Below, piece by piece: positions 5,587-12,012 of a stretch of 24,748 nt of DNA. Numbering within the stretch: position 1 is the first letter of the stretch; the number at the start of each line of letters is the position of its first letter. A program made the position numbers and the translations under genes. The DNA comes from a virus, in IMG/VR virus record IMGVR_UViG_3300010885_004093, positions 1 through 24,748 of that record; one strand, written 5' to 3'. The notes under the pieces were generated by a model. That model was not told the DNA's origin. It ran no database searches and saw nothing but the letters and a program-made list of their open reading frames with translations.

Positions 5587-6063
5587 GTGGCAAACACCCA
5601 ATCAATGTGTACTTCTTTCATGGGTGAGTTGTTAACTGCAACTCACAACTTTGGCACTGCGCCCATTCGTGCAGCTTCTACCGCTGATACCTTCAGGGGC
5701 GCTTTGTACTTGGCTTCTGCCACTGTCAATGCAGCAACCACTGTGTACTCATCAACAGGTGAAGTGACAGGAACAGGCTATTCTGCTGGTGGCGTGGTCG
5801 TTACAAACGCAACCGCTCCCACCGCTACCAACGCATCAAGCACCGCAGGCGTAGCCTACTGGACACCTTCTGCCAGTTTGACTTACACCTCAGTGACTTT
5901 GGCTACAGCGTTTGACGCGGTGTTGATCTACAACGCATCACAAAGCAACAAGGCTGTTAGTGTCCACACGTTTGGTTCACAGACCATCACGGCAGGCACT
6001 TTCACCTTGACAATGCCTGTGAACAACACCACCACAGCCCTGTTGCGTCTGGCTACAACCTAA
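5587..6063 (+). CDS. small phage structural protein, paralogue B (GTG start)
   Basis: A 158-residue Thr/Ala/Val-rich protein. GTG 5587 is chosen because AAGGAG lies 7 bases upstream and the product, beginning MANTQSMCTSFMGELLTATH, then matches the layout of paralogue A. Shared motifs are TFRGALYLASATVNAATTVY, SSTGEVTGTGYSAGG, AFDAVLIYNAS, a T-F-G-S near the end, and a final L-L-R-L-A against I-I-R-I-A in paralogue A. Role unknown, presumably a virion protein near the tail. It may have arisen by duplication around the 63-residue gene. Confidence 0.85.
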   Translation: MANTQSMCTSFMGELLTATHNFGTAPIRAASTADTFRGALYLASATVNAATTVYSSTGEVTGTGYSAGGVVVTNATAPTATNASSTAGVAYWTPSASLTYTSVTLATAFDAVLIYNASQSNKAVSVHTFGSQTITAGTFTLTMPVNNTTTALLRLATT

Positions 6064-6088
6064 GCGGAGGCGGCGTAGGCCGTAAGCC

Positions 6089-6934
6089 ATGTTTGGTATA
6101 TCCGCATACGCACAGTCACCTTATGCCGCTCTTGGCGAGAACGTAGTTGTTGTCGCCCTGTCGGGCGTGTCTGCGTCTGGAAATGTCGGGTCTGTCACAG
6201 AAACCAACACGATTGCCCTGACTGGAGTCGTAGCCGCAGGCGATGTAGGGTCTGTAGCAGAAGTAAATACAGTTGCGCTGACAGGTGTTTCAGCCACAGG
6301 CAGTGTAGGTACCGTTGTACAAAGTATCTCCATTGAACTGACTGGGGTTCTTTGTTCGCCAGATGTTGGCGGGGTAGATGAAACCAACCTTCCTGAGATA
6401 CAGGAAGTCCATGCCAATGGTGAAGTTGGTACAGTAGTTGCGACTCGCCCGAGTGCTTTGTCTGGGGTATCGGCTTCTGGTGCGGTTGGGACAATAACTC
6501 ATGGCGGCGTAGAAGTTGCGTTGTCAGGTGTAGAAGCTTCCGGCTTTGCCGGAACAATGATCTACAACGCGTCGGATGCAACAACCGGCGATGTAGCTGT
6601 AGGTGAAGTTGGAACTGTTGCTCCAGTACTGTCTATTGCCCTGTCTGGCGTTGTTGCTTCTGGCGCGGTTGGAATTGTTGAGTTTGTTCAAGTCGGGTTC
6701 TTGACCACGGACTCAGCGGCAGGTTTTGTTGGCACGGTTGGCCCAGTAGTTTCTGTGGCTTTGTCTGGGGTTCAAGCTTCCGGCGCGGCTGGAAACGTGG
6801 TCGCCGTCTACTGGAAGTTGGTAGATGACAGCGAGACTTCAAACTGGCAAAATGTCAACAATTCACAAACCGCTGACTGGACGTTGGTGAACAATGCGGA
6901 AACACCTGACTGGACGTTGGTTGAAACGGAATAA
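6089..6934 (+). CDS. repeat-built virion protein (20-residue beta repeats plus W-repeats)
   Basis: A 281-residue protein built almost entirely of repeats. After MFGISAYAQSPYAALGENVV there are eleven tandem units of 20 residues (one of 21) with consensus ALSGVxASGxVGTV plus six variable residues, residues 22-241. Then three 11-residue units W-x-x-V-[DN]-[DN]-[SA]-[EQ]-T-x-[ND] and a final WTLVETE, residues 242-281. The regular Gly spacing fits a beta-helix or stacked-sheet rod. The F-G-x-S-x-x-A-x-x-x-Y-A-x-L-G start is an N-terminus I recall in phage genes upstream of fibres. It could be a fibre shaft, tail decoration or adhesin. The nearest ribosome site is weak, since GGAGG lies 18 bases before the ATG. 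Confidence 0.8.
   Translation: MFGISAYAQSPYAALGENVVVVALSGVSASGNVGSVTETNTIALTGVVAAGDVGSVAEVNTVALTGVSATGSVGTVVQSISIELTGVLCSPDVGGVDETNLPEIQEVHANGEVGTVVATRPSALSGVSASGAVGTITHGGVEVALSGVEASGFAGTMIYNASDATTGDVAVGEVGTVAPVLSIALSGVVASGAVGIVEFVQVGFLTTDSAAGFVGTVGPVVSVALSGVQASGAAGNVVAVYWKLVDDSETSNWQNVNNSQTADWTLVNNAETPDWTLVETE
6152..6811 (+). repeat. eleven tandem 60-bp coding repeats (20-residue units)
   Basis: Units begin at VALSGVSASGNVGSV, IALTGVVAAGDVGSV, VALTGVSATGSVGTV and so on, period 60 bases except one 63-base unit. Units 4, 5, 8 and 10 are the most decayed (for example LCSPDVGGV and TTDSAAGFVGTV). The DNA copies are diverged, so this is an old array kept by protein structure. Confidence 0.9.
6812..6931 (+). 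repeat. tryptophan-rich 33-bp coding repeats (11-residue units)
   Basis: Three full units, WKLVDDSETSN, WQNVNNSQTAD and WTLVNNAETPD, and a partial WTLVETE close the protein at 6089-6934. At DNA level the last unit and the partial one share tgactggacgttggt, so this part expanded more recently than the 60-bp array. Confidence 0.9.
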
Positions 6935-6942
6935 GGATACAC

Positions 6943-8091
6943 ATGGCTTTTGTACTTGCAAACCGGGTAAAAGAAACAACCACCACGACTGGCACGGGAA
7001 CAGTGACTCTGCTTGGCGCATCGACCGGGTATCAGTCTTTTTCCGCTATCGGTAACGGTAACACGACATATTACGTTATTGCGGGGCAAACTACATCAGA
7101 GTGGGAAGTAGGGATTGGCACATACACTTCCGCAGGGACAACTTTGTCTCGAACAACCGTGCTGTCTTCCAGTAATTCAGGGTCGTTGGTTAATTTCAGT
7201 GCAGGTACAAAAGATGTATTTGTTTCATACCCAGCAAGTAAATCAGTTAATCTTGATACAAGTGGAAATGTGAGCGCACTTGGAACAGTAGCTTCCGGTA
7301 CTTGGAATGCTACAACGTTAGCAGTTGCGTATGGTGGTACAGGGGCGACTACAAGTGCAGGCGCACCATTTGCTCTTAAAGGGGCAAACTCTGACATCAC
7401 ATCTCTATCTGGATTAACCACACCTTTAAGCGCAAGTCAAGGCGGCACGGGTCTTGCAACTACGCCAGCAAATGGCGCATTAGATATTGGTAATGGCACG
7501 GGCTTTACAAGAACAACTTTAACGCCCGGGACAGGGATTTCTATCACCAATGGATCGGGGTCGATAAGCATCGCGTCTACCGCTTCTGGCGGTTTTTCCA
7601 ATATGGCGGTGATTACATCCACCAATGCCTCTTACTCAATCCCAGCAACAAAAATCAAAGTTAGTGTTGTGGGTGGGGGAGGCGCATGTTATACAGCGGC
7701 TGGCGGAGGTGGCGGAGGGGCGGTTAAGATTTTATCGGGGCTTACTATTGGCAACACTTTAAATATTACCATTGGTGCTGGCGGGACTTTTAGTATCCCT
7801 AGCGGTCAGGCCACTAGTGGCGGAACGACAAGCGTCGCTTCTGGATCTCAGTCAATTAGTACCGTATCCGCTACTGGAGGCGGTGGCTCTTTTGGTGGCG
7901 GTGGCGCATCGGGTGGCTCAGGTTCTGGCGGTGATTTAAACCTTACAGGAAATCCGGGCCTCGTCGCCGACTGTACAACACTTGCTATCGGGGGGAGTTC
8001 CGCGATTGTTGGCAGGCCTTACGGTCAAGGCGCTGGGAATGCTGGTGGCGGAACAAATGGTAGTGCAGGCATTGTAATTGTGGAGTATTAA
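6943..8091 (+). CDS. tail fibre with glycine-rich C-terminal adhesin domain
   Basis: A 382-residue fibre-type protein. Residues 1-105 form an N-terminal attachment domain with VKETTTTTGTGTVTLLGAST, WEVGIGTYTSAGTTLSRTTV and KDVFVSYPASKSV, common in phage fibres. Residues about 115-220 are a shaft with two GGTG-type units (AYGGTGATT, SQGGTGLATT) and a GTGISITNGSGSISI segment. From about residue 230 comes a glycine-rich domain with IKVSVVGGGGA, AAGGGGGGAVKILS, TIGAGG and the end GIVIVEY, the pattern of glycine-rich receptor-binding tips. AAGGATAC lies just before the ATG. The role is host recognition; the receptor is unknown. Confidence 0.85.
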   Translation: MAFVLANRVKETTTTTGTGTVTLLGASTGYQSFSAIGNGNTTYYVIAGQTTSEWEVGIGTYTSAGTTLSRTTVLSSSNSGSLVNFSAGTKDVFVSYPASKSVNLDTSGNVSALGTVASGTWNATTLAVAYGGTGATTSAGAPFALKGANSDITSLSGLTTPLSASQGGTGLATTPANGALDIGNGTGFTRTTLTPGTGISITNGSGSISIASTASGGFSNMAVITSTNASYSIPATKIKVSVVGGGGACYTAAGGGGGGAVKILSGLTIGNTLNITIGAGGTFSIPSGQATSGGTTSVASGSQSISTVSATGGGGSFGGGGASGGSGSGGDLNLTGNPGLVADCTTLAIGGSSAIVGRPYGQGAGNAGGGTNGSAGIVIVEY

Positions 8092-8092
8092 C

Positions 8093-8338
8093 ATGAAAAA
8101 AGCATTGATTGCACCAAATGAACCCGTTCAATTAGCTGATGAAAAAATTGGCTGGCGCGTTGCCCAAGTTGAGTCATCAGACAAAATTTTTTCTGTTGCA
8201 GACCCGCTATTTTGGGTAGATTGTGCTGACGACGTAGTTGCGGATAGATTTTTTTACGACGAGTTTTCAGAAACCATTACACCTATCCCAAGTCAAACAC
8301 GCAAATCAATCGGAAATGCCCCAAATGTCATTGCTTAG
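8093..8338 (+). CDS. small fibre-linked protein of unknown function
   Basis: An 81-residue protein starting MKKALIAPNEPVQLADEKIG with ATG 8093; an in-frame start at 8078 overlaps the fibre gene and has no better ribosome site. Central WRVAQVE and DPLFWVDCADDVVADRFFYD are diagnostic of a small family that, as I recall, follows tail fibre genes in many phages; it ends with a Pro-rich TITPIPSQT. It may be a fibre chaperone or a small capping subunit, but this is only guilt by position. The 3' end overlaps the next gene if that starts at 8325. Confidence 0.8.
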   Translation: MKKALIAPNEPVQLADEKIGWRVAQVESSDKIFSVADPLFWVDCADDVVADRFFYDEFSETITPIPSQTRKSIGNAPNVIA

Positions 8339-8597
8339 TACACCCCTTAACGCAGGAAAACTGATGGGTACGATCTACACCTTTGAAAAGATCGGGGACA
8401 TGCTGCCCATGCACACCCATGCCAACGGCAACGCTCACATCACCATTGTGGCTCGGGGTAAGATCAAGGCGCATGGTAACGAGTGGGAAGCTGAGTATAG
8501 TGCGGGGGCGGTCATTGATTTTCCTACAGACCAAAGCCATGAGTTCATTGCTTTAGAAGATGATTCTCGTATTGTGAACATCATCAAGTATTCTTAA
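8325..8597 (+). CDS. single-domain cupin protein
   Basis: A 90-residue cupin-fold protein. Motif 1 is G-D-M-L-P-M-H30-T-H32 followed by H38 and G45; the usual Glu is absent and H38 may replace it. Motif 2 is G-x5-P-T-D-Q-S-H72. Three or four His are thus placed to bind a metal. The end RIVNIIKYS is the last beta strand. Start choice is open: ATG 8325 gives MSLLSTPLNAGKLMG, which looks like real cupin N-terminus, while ATG 8364 has AGGA 7 bases upstream and gives 77 residues; ATG 8316 is also in frame. A role could be enzymatic (sugar or small-molecule modification) or structural in the fibre locus; neither is shown. Confidence 0.8.
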   Translation: MSLLSTPLNAGKLMGTIYTFEKIGDMLPMHTHANGNAHITIVARGKIKAHGNEWEAEYSAGAVIDFPTDQSHEFIALEDDSRIVNIIKYS

Positions 8598-8613
8598 CGG
8601 CACTGGAGGCAAA

Positions 8614-8832
8614 ATGACTGTAATCATCAACGGCACAACAGGGATTTCAGGGGTAGACGGCTCTGCTGGAACTCCTGCTGTTCAAGGAAGCGATACCAAC
8701 ACTGGAGTATTTTACCCAGCCGCTGATACTGTTGGCGTGTCCACAGGTGGCACAAGATCATTGACACAGCAGATGTACCAACAGACCGCACATTCCGCAA
8801 CGCATGGGAGTATTCAGAATGATTGTTATTAA
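8614..8832 (+). CDS. truncated tail fibre N-terminal fragment
   Basis: A 72-residue frame with an excellent GGAGG site 4-5 bases before ATG 8614. Residues 1-47 (TVIINGTTGISGVDGSAGTP, then TNTGVFYPAADTVGVSTGGT) are a typical phage fibre N-terminal region, which normally continues for hundreds of residues. From residue 48 the sequence (RSLTQQMYQQTAHSATHG) no longer resembles fibres, and the same DNA in another frame encodes a conserved motif (see 8751-8822). I read it as a fibre gene cut short by deletion or recombination, still translatable. Alternatively it is a small decoy or cap protein kept in this form. Confidence 0.7.
   Translation: MTVIINGTTGISGVDGSAGTPAVQGSDTNTGVFYPAADTVGVSTGGTRSLTQQMYQQTAHSATHGSIQNDCY
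8751..8822 (+). pseudogene. start-less 5' relic of a fibre accessory gene, in another frame
   Basis: Read from 8751 the DNA gives HKIIDTADVPTDRTFRNAWE then YSE and TGA at 8820-8822. The D-V-P-x-D-R-T-F-R-N-A-W motif is the conserved N-terminal part of a common phage fibre accessory family, whose second half is D-x-x-K-A-[KR]-x-I-x-x-[DR]. That second half begins in the next frame at 8819. No ATG, GTG or TTG lies in this frame after the stop at 8724-8726. It overlaps the tail end of the fibre fragment. Confidence 0.55.
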
Positions 8833-8995
8833 CATTGATAAAGCCAAAGATATTGCACACGACAAGCGCAGAGAGGCTCGATCTGCTGAGTTTGCGCCGT
8901 TGGACATTAAGGCAACAATTCCATCTGAAGCTGTTGCGGCAGAAGAAGCAAGAGCAACAATCAGGGCCGTTATGCCAAAAGGAGAAACACCATGA
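8819..8995 (+). CDS. 3' part of a split fibre accessory protein (58 aa)
   Basis: Fifty-eight residues: MIVINIDKAKDIAHDKRREA, then RSAEFAPLDIKATIPSEAVA and a final helical stretch. I-N-I-D-K-A-K-D-I-A-H-D-K-x-R-x-A-R-S-A-E-F-A-P-L-D is the second half of the accessory family whose first half is found just upstream in another frame (8751-8822). The ATG at 8819 overlaps that TGA (ATGA), so translation could restart here if the upstream frame were read. It ends in ATGA into the next fibre gene, whose ribosome site AGGAG lies inside this gene. It is probably helical; function in relatives is unknown. Confidence 0.7.
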   Translation: MIVINIDKAKDIAHDKRREARSAEFAPLDIKATIPSEAVAAEEARATIRAVMPKGETP

Positions 8996-10134
8996 GCAGT
9001 ACATATTCATCAAGTCTGCGGATCGAACTGATCGGCTCGGGCGACCAAGCTGGCGCTTGGGGCGCAACGACGGACAGCAACCTTGCCTATGTTTTGGACA
9101 CAGCCATTGCTGGGTATCAGGCTGTTACCGTATCGTCCACATCCCAAGCCCTGACGTACGTCAACGGGCCATCCTCCAGCGCAGCACTGAACCAATCGGT
9201 GTACGCCATGTTGAAGTTCAACAGTGCAGGCGCGGCCTCATCCATCTACGCGCCGCCGGTGTCCAAGCAGTACATCATTTGGAATAACTCAGGGTATACC
9301 CTTACCATTTACAACTCTACGGTCATCGGCAATACAACCGCTGCCGGTACTGGAATTGCAATTGCTAATGGTGACAAAGTTACTGTCTGGTCTGACGGTA
9401 CAAACTTCTACGACACCAAGAGCAGTGGCGTTACAGGAACAGTGGCTATTACCAGCGGCGGCACAGGACAAACCACAGCCAACGCAGCATTCAATGCTCT
9501 AGCTCCATCACAAACAAGTGCCAACGGCAAGTACCTGAAGTCCGACGGCACAAACACAAGCTGGGATCAGATCGACATCAGCACTGGGGACATTACAGGC
9601 ACTTTGCCGGTTGCCAATGGCGGCACTGGGGTTACAACATCAACCGGATCGGGCAACAACGTCTTGTCTACCAGTCCGACAATAGCATCTCCGACAATAA
9701 CATCTCCGTCAATAACAACCCCAACCATTACGACATACGGCAACATTAAAGCGTTGTTTGAAACGGCAACTGTTACTGGGGCAGCTCCGTCTAGCACAAC
9801 CAATTTTGATGTTGTGACGCAGGCAGTTCAGTATTACACAACCAATGCGTCAACCAATTTTACGTTGAATATTCGTGGGGATGGCACAACTTCATTGAAC
9901 AGTATTTTGTCTACCGGACAGTCAGTCACGATTGCTTTGATGGTAACTAACGGAACAACAGCCTATTACCCAACGGCATATCAGATTGATGGCAATTCAG
10001 TCACGCCTAAATGGCAAACAGGGTTTGCGCCGACGGCAGGTAACGCAAGCAGTATTGATGTTTATACACTTGCAATTGTTAAGACGGCAAGTAATACCTA
10101 CACAGTTTTGGCTGCTCAAACAAAATACGCTTAA
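8992..10134 (+). CDS. tail fibre protein with GGTG shaft units
   Basis: A 380-residue fibre. Residues 1-150 are the widespread N-terminal domain (SSLRIELIGSGDQAGAWGAT, then NLAYVLDTAIAGYQAV and KVTVWSDGTNFYDT), thought to anchor fibres to the virion. The shaft carries ITSGGTGQTTANAAFNAL and VANGGTGVTTSTGSGN and a pentapeptide-like stretch TIASPTITSPSITTPTITT at about residues 230-248. The C-terminal part (from TVTGAAPSSTTNFDVVTQAV) is a beta-sandwich-like tip found in phage fibres as I recall. AGGAG sits 8 bases before the ATG, which overlaps the preceding stop (ATGA). Confidence 0.85.
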   Translation: MSSTYSSSLRIELIGSGDQAGAWGATTDSNLAYVLDTAIAGYQAVTVSSTSQALTYVNGPSSSAALNQSVYAMLKFNSAGAASSIYAPPVSKQYIIWNNSGYTLTIYNSTVIGNTTAAGTGIAIANGDKVTVWSDGTNFYDTKSSGVTGTVAITSGGTGQTTANAAFNALAPSQTSANGKYLKSDGTNTSWDQIDISTGDITGTLPVANGGTGVTTSTGSGNNVLSTSPTIASPTITSPSITTPTITTYGNIKALFETATVTGAAPSSTTNFDVVTQAVQYYTTNASTNFTLNIRGDGTTSLNSILSTGQSVTIALMVTNGTTAYYPTAYQIDGNSVTPKWQTGFAPTAGNASSIDVYTLAIVKTASNTYTVLAAQTKYA

Positions 10135-10136
10135 TC

Positions 10137-10976
10137 ATGCCAATCTTATCTACCACAGGCGCAGCATCCGCAAAAACATTTGGGCTTGGCTCAACGGGCG
10201 CATTTCGTGTTGCAATAAGCTCAAACCAAACGGATGTCAATTTAAGAACATACCTCTTAGCCAATGGCTGGGATGCGTTATCACAGCCAGTTGTGACTAT
10301 CAACTCTGGAGTTTATGTTTCGTCCACTTCAACAAGCAGCCCAGCTTTGACCATTAGCGGATCATTTCCTACAGGAATTGTTTTAGTAAATAACGGGTAC
10401 ATCGTTGGTAAGGGGGGGAATGGTGGAACGGGGCCAACGGGCATGACATCTACTGCACCTTCGCCCAATAATGGCGGTGCAGGTGGGCTTGCTTTAAGTG
10501 TTTCCACCACTGGGGTATATATTAACAACGCCAGCGGCACAATTGGTGGTGGCGGAGGTGGTGGCGGCAGTGGGGCTGCTATGGCAAACGGCACTTGGGC
10601 ATTTTCAGGTAATGGCTGGGGTGGCGGAGGTGGTGGCGGCGGACGTTCTGGCACTTCAAGTTCGTCTGGCGGAGCAGGCGGTTCTTCATACTATCAAAAC
10701 TCTAGAGAAGCTGCTGCCGGTGGAAGTGGTACAACTTCTGGGGCGGGTTCGGGCGGTCTTGGCGGTGCAGCGGAAGACCCAACGTTTTATGCCGGGGCTG
10801 GAGGCAATGGTGGTGATTGGGGAAGTGCAGGAAGTGCGGGAGGTACAGGAGCTTCTCCGGGACAGTCCTATCAGCAGTCTGGTGTTGGTTCAGGGGGCGC
10901 TGCTGGCGGTGCAGTTTCAGGTAATTCCAATATTACATGGGTTGCAACCGGAACTCGTTTAGGTGCGATCACATAA
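10137..10976 (+). CDS. gp38-like glycine-rich receptor-binding adhesin
   Basis: A 279-residue adhesin. The N-terminal part has FRVAISSNQTDVNLRTYLLA, a W-D-A-L, PVVTINSGVYVSS and IVLVNNGYIVGKGGNGGTGP, a pattern I know from gp38-type adhesins of T-even phages and from other phage tips. From about residue 95 the chain is a long glycine-rich domain with runs of 8 Gly (TIGGGGGGGGSG, GWGGGGGGGGRSG) and GGAGG, GSGGLGG units, which in the solved S16 gp38 forms a polyglycine sandwich carrying recognition loops. It ends VATGTRLGAIT. It follows the fibre gene by 2 bases and is likely mounted on that fibre or on the one at 6943-8091. Confidence 0.8.
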   Translation: MPILSTTGAASAKTFGLGSTGAFRVAISSNQTDVNLRTYLLANGWDALSQPVVTINSGVYVSSTSTSSPALTISGSFPTGIVLVNNGYIVGKGGNGGTGPTGMTSTAPSPNNGGAGGLALSVSTTGVYINNASGTIGGGGGGGGSGAAMANGTWAFSGNGWGGGGGGGGRSGTSSSSGGAGGSSYYQNSREAAAGGSGTTSGAGSGGLGGAAEDPTFYAGAGGNGGDWGSAGSAGGTGASPGQSYQQSGVGSGGAAGGAVSGNSNITWVATGTRLGAIT

Positions 10977-10982
10977 CGGGGC

Positions 10983-11516
10983 AATGAAATTGAACCGATC
11001 ACCCTTGCTCTTACTGCGATTGCTGGTATTAAGCAAGGGATTGCGCTGTACAAAGATGCCAAAGCCACAGGCTCTGACCTCTACAAGGTAACCAAGGAGA
11101 TATCAGGATTCATCGGGCAGTTCTTTGAGGCGCATGAAGAAGTCAAAAAAGAAAACAAGCGCAACGAGATAAACCCACCAAAGGAAAAATCGCTCAAGGC
11201 GCAGGCTCTTGAAAATGTTTTTAATCAAATTGAACTTGAGCGACAAGCAGTTGAGTTGCGTGAGTTCTTGATCTACCACACAGACCCAGCGTTGGGCGCA
11301 GTCTGGTCAAGGTACGAGGCAGAATTTAAGCGGCTTGCAAAAAAGCACGATGAGGAAATCAGGCAAGAGGCGATAGCAGAACGGAAAAAGAAATGGCAAC
11401 GTCAGCAAATGATAGACAGGTTACAAAACAACGCGCTGATCTTTGGAGCGGCCCTGTTGGTAATTCTAGAAGTCTGGGCGCTGATGTATCTCATCCATCT
11501 GAATCGGGATATGTAG
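10983..11516 (+). CDS. membrane protein of the lysis region, start codon missing
   Basis: The open frame encodes 177 residues: NEIEPITLALTAIAGIKQGI, then a Lys/Glu-rich middle (FFEAHEEVKKENKRNE) and a C-terminal transmembrane helix ALIFGAALLVILEVWALMYL near residues 152-172. I recall phage proteins of this size that begin with Met just before N-E-I-E-P-I. Here the codon before AAT is GGC and no ATG, GTG or TTG occurs in frame until TTG 11256. Starts to consider are ATT 10989, 7 bases after GGGG, or CTG 11046. The upstream gene ends in the same frame at 10976. A mutated start or a sequence error is also possible. Position before the holin points to a lysis or membrane role. Confidence 0.65.
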   Translation, partial: NEIEPITLALTAIAGIKQGIALYKDAKATGSDLYKVTKEISGFIGQFFEAHEEVKKENKRNEINPPKEKSLKAQALENVFNQIELERQAVELREFLIYHTDPALGAVWSRYEAEFKRLAKKHDEEIRQEAIAERKKKWQRQQMIDRLQNNALIFGAALLVILEVWALMYLIHLNRDM

Positions 11517-11668
11517 TTGTTGCCATACTGCTACTGCTTTTTATTTGTTTGGTGATGCCGCTGATGGCGATGCTGTACTTTGATTCTCTGGCCTTGAACA
11601 AAAAGACAGAACGCACTGAGGCTAGGATCGAAAAACTGTTAAAGAACTTAGAGGAGAAAGAAAAATGA
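11393..11668 (+). CDS. small membrane protein overlapping its neighbour by 124 bases
   Basis: A 91-residue protein. The only in-frame start before the membrane segment is ATG 11393, with GGA 7 bases upstream, so its first 41 residues (MATSANDRQVTKQRADLWSG and on) are read out of frame inside the previous gene. A transmembrane helix YVVVAILLLLFICLVMPLMA at about residues 41-62 is followed by a charged helical tail KKTERTEARIEKLLKNLEEK. The layout (TM then coiled coil) resembles spanin-type or accessory lysis proteins. No lipobox is seen. The stop overlaps the next ATG (ATGA), and its AGGAG-containing 3' end doubles as that gene's ribosome site. Confidence 0.7.
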   Translation: MATSANDRQVTKQRADLWSGPVGNSRSLGADVSHPSESGYVVVAILLLLFICLVMPLMAMLYFDSLALNKKTERTEARIEKLLKNLEEKEK

Positions 11669-12012
11669 GCGAAGAGAAAATACAAGCAATGGAAACAAAA
11701 AGTGCCTTGGTTGAAAAAATCACATTTGCCTTGTTACCCTTATTGTTTTCTTGCGTTGTCTACCTCATGTCTGCGCTGTCTAATTTGTCCCATGAAGTCA
11801 CCATCCTCAACAGCAAAATAAGTTTGGTGGTTACCTCAGACAACAAGCAAGCCAGCAACACGGGCGCTGAGTTGGCAAGGGAGAAGTTGCGTCAGGACTT
11901 GGAAAAAGAAATCCAAAAGAACCGTGACGACATTCAAGTCAATCGTTTGCACATAGCCATATTGGAAGACAGGGCTGGAATGAAGACCACATTTAAGAAG
12001 GAAGATAAATGA
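11665..12012 (+). CDS. membrane-anchored coiled-coil protein, spanin-like candidate
   Basis: A 115-residue protein with a short N-terminal cytoplasmic part, one hydrophobic segment ITFALLPLLFSCVVYLMSAL at about residues 19-38 and a long polar helical C-terminus (REKLRQDLEKEIQKNRDDIQ). A single N-terminal anchor followed by a periplasmic coil is the topology of inner-membrane spanins, and it sits directly before the holin and endolysin. There is no sequence motif that proves spanin function, and an outer-membrane partner lipoprotein is not recognised nearby. AGGAG lies 8-12 bases before the ATG; both ends overlap neighbours in ATGA. Confidence 0.75.
   Translation: MSEEKIQAMETKSALVEKITFALLPLLFSCVVYLMSALSNLSHEVTILNSKISLVVTSDNKQASNTGAELAREKLRQDLEKEIQKNRDDIQVNRLHIAILEDRAGMKTTFKKEDK

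Noticed and set aside
6064-6088. GC-rich spacer considered as a terminator hairpin
   Set aside because: No good inverted repeat and no T-run; only 25 bases between genes.
10540-10660. Glycine-codon-rich tracts considered as non-coding repeats or G-quadruplex elements
   Set aside because: They keep the reading frame of the adhesin gene and are explained by polyglycine runs of the tip domain.
8992-10976. Diversity-generating retroelement variable region in the fibre genes
   Set aside because: No template-repeat copy or reverse transcriptase is present in the window, and the C-terminal parts lack the C-type lectin pattern.
10984-11091. Short frame of 35 codons from ATG 10984 with a hydrophobic start (MKLNRSPLLLLRLLVL)
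   Set aside because: It resembles a signal peptide by chance, but lies out of frame within the coherent NEIEPI protein and ends quickly. It remains a remote option as a leader whose translation feeds the downstream frame.
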